A stretch of 64,000 bases of DNA from Elusimicrobiota bacterium. GTDB lineage: Bacteria; Elusimicrobiota; Elusimicrobia; FEN-1173; JAKLIF01. The position numbers and the translations under genes were made by a program. Shown in pieces: positions 18,997 through 28,142 of this stretch; within the stretch, counting starts at the first letter, position 1, and the number at the start of each line of letters is the position of its first letter. The notes under the pieces were generated by a model. That model worked only from the letters and a program-made list of their open reading frames with translations. It did not search any database and was not told the DNA's origin. Where the stretch lies: NCBI GenBank assembly GCA_022709755.1, contig JAKLIF010000010.1:32113-96112 (forward strand), written 5' to 3'.

Positions 18997-20226
18997 TCAT
19001 CCGTTGACTTGCAGTAAGGCGAATTTCAGGTAGTCCGTTTCCGGCATCGTCAAACGGACGGGATGGTCTTTCGCCTGTCCTCCCCATAACACCAATCTTG
19101 CCCGACGCCCCGATTCTTGGACCGCCCGGGACAATATTTGACGGAAGAGTTCTCTGTCCACGTGTTGGGAACACGAAGCCAAGGCGCAGAACCCCTGATC
19201 CGCCACCTTGTTCAAAGCCAACGCATAGAGCTTGATATAGGCCTTCATCGCCACCGGCAACTGTCTCTTATTCACGGCATATCGCGGCGGATCCGCGACG
19301 ACCACGTCATATTTATCGCGCGACCCGTTACAAAATTCCTCCACATCGGACTTAATGAACACCGGCGCGACGGGCAATCCGTTTTTGTCGAAGATGGCTT
19401 TCGCCAGTCCCAAGGCCTCTTCGGATGAATCGACCCCGGTCAGGCTCTGGCAACCGGCTCGCGCCGCCCAAAGGCCGAACGCCCCCGTATGACAGAACAG
19501 ATCCAAGACTCTCTTTCCCCGGCAAAAGGTCCCGACGATCTTCCGGTTATCGGTCTGATCGAAGAAATATCCTGTTTTCTGCCCCGCTTTCAGATCAGCG
19601 GCCAACTGGAGACCATCCTGAGAGAACCAATGAGGCGTCTGAATGATGCCCTCCTCCAACCTCACCATGACCTCCAGTTTCTCGAAAGCCCTCGCCGCAG
19701 AATCGTTCCTCACCATGATGGCCTTCCAGGGGCCCAACCTCTTGATCGCTTCCAAAGCGAGGGGAAGGAGTTTGTCCATTCCCAGGCAATAGGACTGAAC
19801 CACACACACATCGTCATAGCGGTCCACGACCAGCCCCGGAAGATCGTCCGACTCCCCGAAGACCCATCGATAGGACTGATCGGCCGTCACGGCGGCGCGA
19901 TAGGCCATGGCGCGTTTGAGGCGATTCTCGAAAAAATGTTCGTCCAGAACGACGTCCTGCCGGGACAGGATCCGCCCCGCGATGAGCGAATCCGGATTGT
20001 AATAACCGACGCCCAGGAAATCGTTCCGGCCCGTGTAGAAAGGCACGACCCCGCCGGGGACGACTTCCCCGTGGACAGCCGCCACTTCGTTTGAAAAAAC
20101 CCAGAGATGCCCCCGCTGGATACGCCGCTCTTCGCCTGGTTTCAGCGTCACGCAGGGTCTCCCCGACATGTTGCGGGGTTTGGCGACATGCGTCTTTTTA
20201 TCGGAAGGATTGTATTTTTTGTCCAT
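18997..20226 (-). CDS. rlmI: RlmI-like class I rRNA m5C methyltransferase
   Basis: A 409-residue protein. An N-terminal PUA domain (CVTLKPGEERRIQRGHLWVFSNEV) precedes a SAM-dependent methyltransferase fold with DLFCHTGAFGLWAARAG (SAM loop), VVADPPRYAV and a CALASCSQHV segment bearing the candidate catalytic cysteine. The family methylates C5 of a 23S rRNA cytosine (C1962 in E. coli). The frame is open upstream, but MDKKYNPSDKK at 20226 with GAGAG upstream is preferred. The longer version would overlap the corA-side terminator. Confidence 0.87.
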   Translation of the reverse strand: MDKKYNPSDKKTHVAKPRNMSGRPCVTLKPGEERRIQRGHLWVFSNEVAAVHGEVVPGGVVPFYTGRNDFLGVGYYNPDSLIAGRILSRQDVVLDEHFFENRLKRAMAYRAAVTADQSYRWVFGESDDLPGLVVDRYDDVCVVQSYCLGMDKLLPLALEAIKRLGPWKAIMVRNDSAARAFEKLEVMVRLEEGIIQTPHWFSQDGLQLAADLKAGQKTGYFFDQTDNRKIVGTFCRGKRVLDLFCHTGAFGLWAARAGCQSLTGVDSSEEALGLAKAIFDKNGLPVAPVFIKSDVEEFCNGSRDKYDVVVADPPRYAVNKRQLPVAMKAYIKLYALALNKVADQGFCALASCSQHVDRELFRQILSRAVQESGRRARLVLWGGQAKDHPVRLTMPETDYLKFALLQVNG

Positions 20227-20239
20227 GGTTTGATCTCTC

Positions 20240-20264
20240 AAAAATCGACCGACGTCACCGTCGG
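20240..20264 (-). terminator. Weak intrinsic terminator after corA
   Basis: Reading the minus strand, CCGACG, a GTGA tetraloop and CGTCGG (20264-20249) form a 6-bp stem, followed four bases later by T5 (20244-20240). It lies between corA and the rlmI-like gene, so partial readthrough may feed the latter. Confidence 0.5.
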
Positions 20265-20279
20265 CATCGGAGGGTCCGC

Positions 20280-21269
20280 TCAGAGGACTTTCGATCGCTT
20301 CAAATACCAGATGATGCCACCCGCGACCACCACCATGAAAACCCACACCAACGGCAGCGCCCAGGCCCCGAGTTGCTGTTCCGGAAAAGAGACATTCATT
20401 CCGTAATAACTGGTGATGATGGCAGGCGGCATGAAGATCGTGGCCATGATCGTCAGATACTTGATCGATTTATTCAGCTTCGTGGAAATGCTGGAATAGT
20501 AGACTTCCAAACTGCTGGTCATGATCTGGCTGTAGAGTTCCGTCATCCGGTCCAGCCGGTTCATGTAGAAAAATATGTCCCGGAAATAGGCGGACGACCT
20601 CGGCGTGAGCAGGTTCTGAGCCTCGCGCGTCAAGCTCGAGAACACATAGATCTCCGGTTCGATGATCCTCCGGAGTTCCAACAGGGTCCTCTTCACATAG
20701 AAGATCCCCTTCACATCCAGGTTCTCGATCCCCTCCACCATCATATCCTGGATATGATCCACCCGCGACTCGATCTCGGACAAGAGCGGATTGAAACTTC
20801 CGGTGATAATGCCGAATATATCGTAGAGGAGGTGCTCGAAACTGTTGCAGTACATCTGCGGTTTCAGCTTCGCCTTTTCAAAAACCGTCCTCAGTTGAGG
20901 CACATCCTCGGTATGGACGGTCACGACGTAATTCTTACCGATAAACACATCCAACTCGAAGACAACGTCCTCAAATTCCATGTTCAAATAGGTGTTTTTC
21001 GTATACGTCTTGATCCCATGGCTGGCCACGAAGATGTAGTTTTCGAACATCTCAAATTTGCTGTGATGCTGAGGGAAGATACAGTCTTCCAGAGAAAGCT
21101 GGTGAAATTTGAATTCCTTGGTCAACAGCGCCATGGCTTCGTCGTCGTCATCGATATTATTGACGTCCATCCACAAGAACCCCTCCTTATCGTTGAGGAT
21201 CCGGGGAAGATCGATTTCTTTGAGGTCCGTCTTGACGGCCTGTTTGTTGAAATAAATCGCGTTGATCAT
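20280..21269 (-). CDS. corA: CorA-type magnesium/cobalt transporter
   Basis: A 329-residue homopentameric divalent-cation channel of the inner membrane. A large cytosolic funnel domain (about 1-265) is followed by two C-terminal membrane helices with the signature YGMNV between them and a basic end (YLKRSKVL). Length is typical (about 315-330). Its ATG lies 6 nt after a perfect TATAAT, so it likely has its own, possibly leaderless, transcript. Confidence 0.94.
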   Translation of the reverse strand: MINAIYFNKQAVKTDLKEIDLPRILNDKEGFLWMDVNNIDDDDEAMALLTKEFKFHQLSLEDCIFPQHHSKFEMFENYIFVASHGIKTYTKNTYLNMEFEDVVFELDVFIGKNYVVTVHTEDVPQLRTVFEKAKLKPQMYCNSFEHLLYDIFGIITGSFNPLLSEIESRVDHIQDMMVEGIENLDVKGIFYVKRTLLELRRIIEPEIYVFSSLTREAQNLLTPRSSAYFRDIFFYMNRLDRMTELYSQIMTSSLEVYYSSISTKLNKSIKYLTIMATIFMPPAIITSYYGMNVSFPEQQLGAWALPLVWVFMVVVAGGIIWYLKRSKVL

Positions 21270-21275
21270 GGTTTC

Positions 21276-21281
21276 ATTATA
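21276..21281 (-). promoter_or_regulatory. Perfect -10 box (TATAAT) 6 nt before corA
   Basis: On the minus strand TATAAT occupies 21281-21276 and the corA ATG starts at 21269. The region at -35 (17-18 nt upstream) is a poor match, so the call rests on the -10 and its spacing, which matches other promoters in this window. Confidence 0.5.
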
Positions 21282-21320
21282 CCGAAATAATTCATCCGGC
21301 GCAGTCTTTGTTTTTTTTCT

Positions 21321-21866
21321 TCACGGACGGATCCGGCTCTCGATCCAAGCGCGGACCGTTTGGCGTCTTTCCGCATAATTGGCCTTGGCCAGCGACAAGA
21401 CAGTGGCCCCCTCGATCCTCTTCACGTGGTCCGTGAACGGGTGGGATCCCTCACGGATCGTCGCCAACACGGAGTGGGCTGGAGATTGGATGCATTCCAG
21501 CAACACTTGACGGAAAAGATCGGAATGCAATTCCATGGACCCGATTTCATCGATCACGATGAGCTGCCCCTCACGCGACAACCCTTCCCTCAGCGCCGGC
21601 ACCGCCACCCGGTCCATGGCCGACACGTCCACGGAATATTTACCGACCTTCACGGCGCTCCGAATCCCTCCCCCGGCCAACAGAACCGTCTCTCCCCTGA
21701 AACTCGTCAACTGAAAACCGATCCGTTCTCCCCGCTCGAGGAGTTCCGAAGTATAGAAACCGGAGATCCTCTCCCGGAACGGGAGGGTCGACTCCTTGAT
21801 GAGCGTCGTCTTTCCCACGCGGGGAGTTCCCGAAATAAACAGGTTCTTTGTCGTAATGGATTCCAT
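21321..21866 (-). CDS. THEP1-family nucleoside-triphosphatase
   Basis: A 181-residue P-loop NTPase: GTPRVGKT (13-20), a FYTSELLERGERIGFQL segment, and Walker B LIVIDEIGSMEL. THEP1 enzymes hydrolyse NTPs in vitro, and their physiological role is not settled. It is the last gene of the long minus-strand run that begins with the HD-GYP gene. queE ends 7 nt upstream of its start. Confidence 0.87.
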   Translation of the reverse strand: MESITTKNLFISGTPRVGKTTLIKESTLPFRERISGFYTSELLERGERIGFQLTSFRGETVLLAGGGIRSAVKVGKYSVDVSAMDRVAVPALREGLSREGQLIVIDEIGSMELHSDLFRQVLLECIQSPAHSVLATIREGSHPFTDHVKRIEGATVLSLAKANYAERRQTVRAWIESRIRP

Positions 21867-21873
21867 CTTTTCC

Positions 21874-22554
21874 TTATCTCACTCCCCAGAGACGATGCAT
21901 CTGCGGTATCACGCGGACATCTCTCAACACGGAGGCGGCGAGCCGGCCCCATCGCGCGATTTGGGCCGCGGAAGGGCTCCTCAAAGCCCTTCGGATCGGC
22001 GTCACCGGCTGCAATACCAGGGGAGGAACCACCGGGAGACGCGACAGGAACCGAATCCCCTCTTCCACCTCCGCGTCGGGGGTGGCCCCAGTGAGCACCA
22101 TCTTGGCGAACGCTTTCCGTCCCGCCAGACGATAAAACTCCCGCTGTTCTTTCCAAAAAGTCCGGCCCACGCCGGAGGGGAGTTTGAGGTCTGCGGAGAC
22201 CACGTGACATAAACGAATGACCTTCTTCAACTCTTCAAACATCGTTCCGCCGGTTTCCAAATAAACCCTCATCCCTTCCCGTCGTAAAACCGGGATCAGT
22301 TCCGCCAGAAAGGGAGCTTGGTCGAGTGGTTCGCCTCCTGTCAGGCTGACCCAGGGATCCCGATCACGGCCGGCCAGCCGGCGGACTTTCTCCATCACCC
22401 GGGAACATGACATCCAACGGAATGAGCGCGCCGGGGTGTCGCAATAGATGCAGTGCAGAGGACATCCATGAAATCGGACAAAAACCTGTCTTTGCCCCAC
22501 ATGGAGCCCTTCCCCTTGGAGAGACGCGAATATCTCCGAGATCCTGCCCCTCAT
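21874..22554 (-). CDS. queE: 7-carboxy-7-deazaguanine synthase QueE
   Basis: A 226-residue radical SAM enzyme that contracts CPH4 to CDG in the queuosine/archaeosine precursor pathway. The cluster cysteines are C31, C35 and C38 in RFHGCPLHCIYCDT, preceded by FASLQGEG, with SLTGGEP for SAM binding. The ATG at 22554 overlaps the queC stop (ATGA). A longer open frame upstream lies within queC and is rejected. queD and queF are not in the window. Confidence 0.93.
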   Translation of the reverse strand: MRGRISEIFASLQGEGLHVGQRQVFVRFHGCPLHCIYCDTPARSFRWMSCSRVMEKVRRLAGRDRDPWVSLTGGEPLDQAPFLAELIPVLRREGMRVYLETGGTMFEELKKVIRLCHVVSADLKLPSGVGRTFWKEQREFYRLAGRKAFAKMVLTGATPDAEVEEGIRFLSRLPVVPPLVLQPVTPIRRALRSPSAAQIARWGRLAASVLRDVRVIPQMHRLWGVR

Positions 22555-23240
22555 GAGGACCGGGGGATCAACGGATCCGCGCGACCGATTTCCGAAAAAC
22601 CTTTTTCGCGGAGGCGGCAGGAATCGCATTTTCCACAGGGAATCCTCCTCCCCGCATAACAAGACCATGTGTCTTCGTAAGGCACTTTCAACGAGATCCC
22701 AAGGCGGATAATCTGGGCCTTCGTCATCCGGATCAGCGGTGTCCATAGACGGATGGGACGACGCTGTTCCGCCCCCATCCTCGTCCCCTGACGGGCCACG
22801 GCCTGCATGGCGCGGCAATAGGCGGGACGGCAATCGGGGTAACCGGAATAATCAAGGGCGTTCACCCCCATCACAATGTTCCGGCATTGGAGGACATCCG
22901 CCCAGGACAACGCGTAAGAAAGGAAGATGGTGTTCCGGGCAGGAACATACGTCGACGGGATCGAGGTATTTCCGATGGTGTGGAGGGAACGGGAAGGAAG
23001 AGCCCTCTTCGTCTTCAAAAGTTCCGACCCTCCCCACGGCAATCGCATGGTCACGACCCGATAGGGACATTTTCTCCGGCGGGCCAAGCGGACAGCCGAC
23101 GTCAACTCCCGGTCATGCCGTTGCCCATAAGAGAACAAGAGGCAATGACAATCCCATTTTTTCCGGTCCAAAGCCCAATAGAGGGCGGTGGAAGAGTCCA
23201 ATCCTCCCGAAAGCAAAACGATGGCTTTTGTGTCCGGCAT
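22551..23240 (-). CDS. queC: 7-cyano-7-deazaguanine synthase QueC
   Basis: A 229-residue ATP-dependent enzyme converting CDG to preQ0. The PP-loop is SGGLDSS (11-17), followed by FSYGQRH. A C-terminal zinc site is formed by CYAGRRIPCGKCDSC. Length is typical. It is coupled to queE by a 4-nt overlap, and the two catalyse successive steps. Confidence 0.95.
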   Translation of the reverse strand: MPDTKAIVLLSGGLDSSTALYWALDRKKWDCHCLLFSYGQRHDRELTSAVRLARRRKCPYRVVTMRLPWGGSELLKTKRALPSRSLHTIGNTSIPSTYVPARNTIFLSYALSWADVLQCRNIVMGVNALDYSGYPDCRPAYCRAMQAVARQGTRMGAEQRRPIRLWTPLIRMTKAQIIRLGISLKVPYEDTWSCYAGRRIPCGKCDSCRLREKGFSEIGRADPLIPRSS

Positions 23241-23255
23241 TGGAGCGAAGGCGTA

Positions 23256-24107
23256 TCAGGGGATGTAAGCGGAGGTGTGGATTCCCACCAGGTGGATGCG
23301 CTTCACGCGCCCCAGGGGCTGGTTGAGAAATCGGCGGCCTTGAACAGCGAACTGCTCCGGATTATCGGAAGAAAAGAACATACAACGTCCTCGGCCCGAA
23401 GACCGAAGAGCCCCCTTTTTTTCCAGATGCTGACGGACATCCCTCGCGGTCTCTTCGGCGGAATCGATCAGACGGACAGAGCGCCCCGACACCCTTTTCA
23501 AAACCGTCTTCAGGAGAGGGTAATGCGTGCATCCCAGAACCAACGTGTCTATCCTCTTCGATAAGAGCGGCCGAAGGTAATGGCGTGCAACCTGAACCGT
23601 CACCTCCTCATCCAACCATCCTTCCTCCACCAACGGGACGAACAGGGGACAGGCCCGGCTGAACACGCTCGTGGAGTGGTCTCGACGATGGATCTCCTTC
23701 TCATAAGCCCGGCTGGCGATCGTCGCGGATGTTCCGATCACCCCGATGCGTCCGGTGGGGGACGCGTTCAGGGCCGCCTGGGCCCCCGGGACGATCACAC
23801 CCAATATCGGGACATCTATTTTCTTCTTCAATTCATCCAACGCCAGCGCCGAGACGGTGTTGCACGCCACCACGATCATCTTCACTTCATGATGGATCAG
23901 AAAATGCGATATTTCGAGGGCAAACCGTGTGACAGCTTCCGCCGATTTATTCCCGTAGGGGACCCGCGCCGTGTCCCCCACATAGATAAAATTCTCATGC
24001 GACAACAACCGGCGCAGCGCTCGAAGCACTGTAAGCCCCCCGAGCCCCGAATCAAACACGCCGATCGGCCGATGCGTCATCGGGTTCTTCCGGATAGGAT
24101 TCATCAT
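23256..24107 (-). CDS. murI: Glutamate racemase
   Basis: A 283-residue cofactor-independent racemase supplying D-glutamate for peptidoglycan. Catalytic cysteines are C82 in VVACNTVS and C193 in LGCTHYPLL. The N-terminus has GVFDSGLGGLTVL. I chose the ATG at 24107 just after the amidase stop. The ATG at 24080 (MTHRPIG) with GGAAG upstream is a good alternative. Its place directly after a cell-wall amidase fits a wall-metabolism pair. Confidence 0.93.
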   Translation of the reverse strand: MMNPIRKNPMTHRPIGVFDSGLGGLTVLRALRRLLSHENFIYVGDTARVPYGNKSAEAVTRFALEISHFLIHHEVKMIVVACNTVSALALDELKKKIDVPILGVIVPGAQAALNASPTGRIGVIGTSATIASRAYEKEIHRRDHSTSVFSRACPLFVPLVEEGWLDEEVTVQVARHYLRPLLSKRIDTLVLGCTHYPLLKTVLKRVSGRSVRLIDSAEETARDVRQHLEKKGALRSSGRGRCMFFSSDNPEQFAVQGRRFLNQPLGRVKRIHLVGIHTSAYIP

Positions 24108-24111
24108 GGAT

Positions 24112-25758
24112 CTAGTTTCCCCGCGTGCTCTGAAGAGTTTTGGACTGCAACGACTGTATCTTTTTGCTCTCATATTCCAGCAAACCGGCAAAAATGGCGT
24201 CGGAAACCTTGTTCCGATACCGTTGGGAGCACAACCGGGCCTCTTCCTTGGGATGGGAGATGAACCCGGACTCGACGAGGATGGCCGGCATATCCGTCCC
24301 CCTGAGCACATGAAAGGATGCCTGCTTGGCCCCCCGATTGACGGCCGGAAGACGCTTTTCCGCCTGGGAGACGACGAACCCGCACAATTGGGAGGATTCG
24401 TTGAGCGTCTCGGTCCGTGCCATCGACCAGAGAAGGTCCCTCAGCTCCTCCCTGACTTTTCCCTGGATGCCCTCCAACTCCACCACAGCGTTCTCCCGGC
24501 GCGCCACGGCGGCGGCGGAAGGATCCGTGGCGTCTTCGGATAAATAATAAGCTTCGAACCCATGGGTGCGTCGGTTCAAGGCGGCGTTACAATGGATGGA
24601 AACAAACAGGTCCGCTTTCGCGTTATTAGAGATGTTGGCCCGCTCCTGTAGGGAGATGAACGTGTCGTCATCCCTCGTCAGCACGACCTTGAACCGTTTT
24701 TCCCTCTTCAATATCTTCGCCAACGTCAGGGCCAACTGCAGGTTGATGTCTTTTTCCAAAGTCCCGTGAGGCCCGATGGCACCGGCGTCCTTCCCTCCGT
24801 GCCCCGCATCGACAACGATCGTCTTGATGGGTGACAAAGCCAATAACGGTGAAGACGGGGCATAGTCAATCCCCTCCTCCTCGACTCCCGGCGACAAAGA
24901 CGGTTCCAAGGCCTCCCTTCCTTTCATTCCGGGAACGGGTGGGATCTCTCCGCGCCCTTTCGTCTTTTTGGAAACCAGATTCGGAATCCCGGGACGTTTC
25001 GAGACCACGTCGATGGCCAATCGTCGAGGAGCTTCCAAAAGATGGATATTCGGTTCCTCCGCCTTCGATGAGATTTTCAATTCCAGATCCGCGCTGCGCG
25101 CGTGGGCGGAAAGCCGCACCGTTTCGATGAGTCCGTCTTTAATCTCCAATTGTTCCTGCCCCAAAGAGCGACCGCCGAAAAACCTCACGTGATAGAGCCC
25201 CCCTCTGAAACTCATCACCCGATAATTCACGCGGGGACCGATCTCGACCACCACGCGGCTCTTGTTCGGATAGGTATAAAAACTGGGCGAAGAGACGCTG
25301 GGCTGAGGTTCGACCGTCAGGACCTGTTTCCCCGCATCCCAAACGATCTTATTTTCACAGAACTCCTGAAACTCCTGGGACAAAAGGAGGTCCAGTGGCA
25401 CGTACAGATCCCTGAACCAATAACGGAGCGCCATCCCCACCGCAACGGGACGGCCCGCCACTGTCACGCTGGAAGCATCCATCTGAAACTCGATCGGCAT
25501 CCCCTGCCTTTCATAGATGACGTTCCGAGAGACGTTCCCCCAACGCAAACGCCCTCCGAAAAGCCGGCGGATCTGGCGCAACGTCATGCAGGGGCGATCC
25601 TCGATCACGAAAACCTCATATCCTTTCAAGAAAACGCCGTCGGATATGACGGTAATCGGATTATTCTGAAACGGCGGGCGGCGTCCCTGCGCCGCGAGGT
25701 CCACCGACAGGAACAGGGACAGGAGGAGAAGGACGATGGAGCAGCGTCTCAAGATCAT
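24112..25758 (-). CDS. N-acetylmuramoyl-L-alanine amidase with AMIN domain
   Basis: A 548-residue exported protein that cleaves the peptide from the glycan in peptidoglycan. A signal peptide (1-about 23, ending LAAQG) is followed by a copper-amine-oxidase-like stalk domain, an AMIN domain (about 125-220) and a C-terminal amidase_3 domain. The amidase_3 domain carries zinc ligands in VVDAGHGGKDAG and SIHCNAAL and the catalytic ILVESGF. An upstream in-frame ATG at 25809 would overlap upp. 25758 gives a proper signal peptide. AmiC-type daughter-cell separation is likely (inference). Confidence 0.92.
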   Translation of the reverse strand: MILRRCSIVLLLLSLFLSVDLAAQGRRPPFQNNPITVISDGVFLKGYEVFVIEDRPCMTLRQIRRLFGGRLRWGNVSRNVIYERQGMPIEFQMDASSVTVAGRPVAVGMALRYWFRDLYVPLDLLLSQEFQEFCENKIVWDAGKQVLTVEPQPSVSSPSFYTYPNKSRVVVEIGPRVNYRVMSFRGGLYHVRFFGGRSLGQEQLEIKDGLIETVRLSAHARSADLELKISSKAEEPNIHLLEAPRRLAIDVVSKRPGIPNLVSKKTKGRGEIPPVPGMKGREALEPSLSPGVEEEGIDYAPSSPLLALSPIKTIVVDAGHGGKDAGAIGPHGTLEKDINLQLALTLAKILKREKRFKVVLTRDDDTFISLQERANISNNAKADLFVSIHCNAALNRRTHGFEAYYLSEDATDPSAAAVARRENAVVELEGIQGKVREELRDLLWSMARTETLNESSQLCGFVVSQAEKRLPAVNRGAKQASFHVLRGTDMPAILVESGFISHPKEEARLCSQRYRNKVSDAIFAGLLEYESKKIQSLQSKTLQSTRGN

Positions 25759-25777
25759 CAAGGAATGATCGCCGGTG

Positions 25778-26407
25778 TTATCGCGTACCGAAGAGACGGT
25801 CGCCGGCATCCCCCAGCCCGGGCAATATATATCCGTGGGAATTCAACCTTTTATCAACGGCGCAGGTAAAAACGGTCACATCCGGATGAAGACGCTTCAT
25901 CACCCTCACCCCTTCGGGAGCCGACAACAAACACATCAGCACCAGATTCTTCGCTCCGGCCTTCTTCAATAGATCGATGGTGGCCGATGCGGAATAACCG
26001 GTGGCCAGCATGGGATCCACGACGATCAAAAACCGTTTCGGGATATCGGGGGGCAGCTTACAAAAGTATTGGACGGGTCGCAGCGTCTTCGGGTCCCGAT
26101 ACAGCCCCACATGTCCCACCTTGGCTCCCGGCACGAGCTTGAGTATCCCATCCACCATCCCCAATCCGGCCCGAAGGATGACCACCACTCCAAGCATCTT
26201 TCCGGGAATGATCTTCCCGATGGCGGTCATCAACGGGGTTCTGACCTTGTGATTCTGAGTCGGCAACTGTCGAGTCACCTCATAGGCCATCAGCGTCGAG
26301 AGTTCATCCAACAGATCCCTGAAATCCTTGGATGAGGTGTTCCGGTCCCTCAACAGCGTCAACTTGTGCTGGATGAGCGGGTGTTTCAGAACGATCAGGT
26401 TTTTCAT
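25778..26407 (-). CDS. upp: Uracil phosphoribosyltransferase
   Basis: A 209-residue salvage enzyme making UMP from uracil and PRPP. The PRPP loop is DPMLATG at 131-137, and the uracil-binding end [19 protein letters not shown] is present. The start [10 protein letters not shown] matches the family. An in-frame ATG 15 nt upstream lies before the glyA stop and is less likely. Neighbour glyA, as in many bacteria, supplies one-carbon units. Confidence 0.96.
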   Translation of the reverse strand: MKNLIVLKHPLIQHKLTLLRDRNTSSKDFRDLLDELSTLMAYEVTRQLPTQNHKVRTPLMTAIGKIIPGKMLGVVVILRAGLGMVDGILKLVPGAKVGHVGLYRDPKTLRPVQYFCKLPPDIPKRFLIVVDPMLATGYSASATIDLLKKAGAKNLVLMCLLSAPEGVRVMKRLHPDVTVFTCAVDKRLNSHGYILPGLGDAGDRLFGTR

Positions 26408-26418
26408 GGTGACGCCCC

Positions 26419-27669
26419 TCACTTTTTCAATCGCTTCGCATAGAGCGGGAATTTACGGCAGAACTGTAAAACCTGCTTCTGGACATGGGCGATCCGTTTC
26501 GGGTCGGCCCGATGTTCGATAGATTCGGTGATCCAACCGGCGATCTTTTCCATTTCGGGTTCTTTCATCCCGCGCGTCGTCACGGCCGGGGTGCCGATCC
26601 GGACACCGGAGGTCACAAACGGTTTTTCCGGATCAAAGGGGATGGTGTTCTTATTGACGGTGATTCCCGAACGGCCCAAGACATCCTGGGCCTCTTTCCC
26701 GGTGATCCCCTTGGAACGGAGATCCAGACTGAACATATGGCAATCCGTTCCGCCGGACACGATCCGAAACCCGTTTTCTTGGAGGGTCTTGGCCAGTCTC
26801 TGGGCATTCTGGAGGATCTGTCTCTGATAGACCCGGAAAGACGGTTTCAGGGCTTCGGCGAACGCCACGGCTTTGGCGGCGATGATATGCATCAGGGGAC
26901 CGCCCTGCGTTCCGGGGAACATCATCTTATCGACGGCAGTGGCGTGGGCCGCCCGGCACATGATCATGCCTCCGCGCGGGCCCCGCAAGGTCTTGTGCGT
27001 TGTGGTCGTCACAAAATCCGCGTAGGGAACCGGCGATGGATACAACCCGGCGGCCACGAGACCGGCATAATGGGCGATATCGGCCATCAAGTAGGCACCC
27101 ACGGAATCGGCGATCTGCCGGAGACGCTCCCACTCAAAAACCCTCGAATAATTCGAGGCGCCGGCGCATATCAGACGGGGCCGATGTTCCAGAGCCAGAG
27201 AAGCCGCACGGTCATAATCGATCCGTTCCGTCTCCGGATGAACTCCATAAGAGACGATCTTGAAGTATTTCCCTGAAAAATTCATGGGACTCCCATGCGT
27301 CAGGTGCCCCCCATGGGACAATTCCAACCCCATGATGGTGTCCCCCGGGTTCAATACGGACAGATAGACCGCCACGTTGGCCTGGGTCCCGGAATGGGGC
27401 TGGACATTGACGTGTTCCGCCCCGAACAATTTTTTCGCCCGATCGATGGCCACGGTCTCCGCCTCGTCCACGATGTCACACCCGCCGTAATACCTTTTCC
27501 CCGGATAGCCCTCCGCGTATTTATTCGTCAAAACAGATCCCTGCGCCTCCAGGACGGCTTCCGATACATAGTTCTCGGAAGCGATCAGTTCGAGGCCTTC
27601 CTCCTGCCTCTTCGTCTCCCGATAGATGACCTGGAATATCTTCGGATCCACTTTCTTCAATAGACTCAT
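26419..27669 (-). CDS. glyA: Serine hydroxymethyltransferase
   Basis: A 416-residue PLP enzyme interconverting serine and glycine while loading tetrahydrofolate. The PLP lysine is K226 in [19 protein letters not shown] and [14 protein letters not shown] are family hallmarks. The ATG at 27669 follows GGAGGAG and overlaps the upstream phosphatase stop (ATGA). An upstream extension is rejected. Confidence 0.97.
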   Translation of the reverse strand: MSLLKKVDPKIFQVIYRETKRQEEGLELIASENYVSEAVLEAQGSVLTNKYAEGYPGKRYYGGCDIVDEAETVAIDRAKKLFGAEHVNVQPHSGTQANVAVYLSVLNPGDTIMGLELSHGGHLTHGSPMNFSGKYFKIVSYGVHPETERIDYDRAASLALEHRPRLICAGASNYSRVFEWERLRQIADSVGAYLMADIAHYAGLVAAGLYPSPVPYADFVTTTTHKTLRGPRGGMIMCRAAHATAVDKMMFPGTQGGPLMHIIAAKAVAFAEALKPSFRVYQRQILQNAQRLAKTLQENGFRIVSGGTDCHMFSLDLRSKGITGKEAQDVLGRSGITVNKNTIPFDPEKPFVTSGVRIGTPAVTTRGMKEPEMEKIAGWITESIEHRADPKRIAHVQKQVLQFCRKFPLYAKRLKK

Positions 27670-28142
27670 TGAGACTCCTCCGGTTTTATTTTCTTCAAAA
27701 GTTCCGTGATGCAGGAATGGATGATGCCGGCACAATAGTCATACACTTCCTGGGTCTGCCCGATGGGATCCGGAATATGGGGATCTCCGGGCAACTCCAC
27801 GTATGTCTTGAGGACCCGCGTCTTCCCGACCGCGCGCGGATATTTCAAGACGACATCGGTCTGATGGGCCTTCGACATCACCAGGATCACGTCGGCCCAA
27901 TCCACGTCGGCGGCGGACAGATCCCTCGACCGGTGTCCCGTCCCGTCGATCCCATACTTCTCGAGAGCAGCCACCGCCTCGGGCGGTGACTCCTGGCCCG
28001 GCCGCGCGCACACTCCGGCCGAGCGCGCCTGAAACCCGGATCCCGCCTCATGCAGGAACAACTGCTCCGCCATCGCGCTCCGACAGGTATTACCCGTGCA
28101 GACGAACAAGAACCGGCGAGGGGGACCGCCCTTCTCAGGCAT
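27666..28142 (-). CDS. ywlE: Low-molecular-weight phosphatase, arginine-phosphatase type (YwlE-like)
   Basis: A 158-residue protein. The P-loop is CTGNTCRS (C15 to S22), with C15 the nucleophile, R21 the phosphate binder, and the acid Asp in a C-terminal PDPIG motif. In the LMW-PTP family a Thr at the fifth P-loop position (T19 here) marks protein-arginine phosphatases such as Bacillus YwlE, while tyrosine phosphatases have Ile. The tsaC-ywlE order matches Bacillus ywlC-ywlE. No McsB-like arginine kinase is in the window. Confidence 0.85.
   Translation of the reverse strand: MPEKGGPPRRFLFVCTGNTCRSAMAEQLFLHEAGSGFQARSAGVCARPGQESPPEAVAALEKYGIDGTGHRSRDLSAADVDWADVILVMSKAHQTDVVLKYPRAVGKTRVLKTYVELPGDPHIPDPIGQTQEVYDYCAGIIHSCITELLKKIKPEESQ

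Noticed and set aside
20091..21290. Long plus-strand open frame opposite corA
   Set aside because: His/Arg-rich composition without domain pattern. corA on the other strand is complete and well conserved.
21282..21320. Terminator of the 13-gene operon after THEP1
   Set aside because: Only an A-rich stretch on the minus strand and no stem were found, so I do not call one.
21874..22833. A longer QueE with about 93 extra N-terminal residues
   Set aside because: The extension is the antisense-free alternative frame of queC and lacks family similarity. The ATG at 22554 overlaps the queC stop as expected.
22551..23240. preQ1 or other riboswitch upstream of queC
   Set aside because: queC starts 15 nt after murI. 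There is no room for an aptamer and none is seen.
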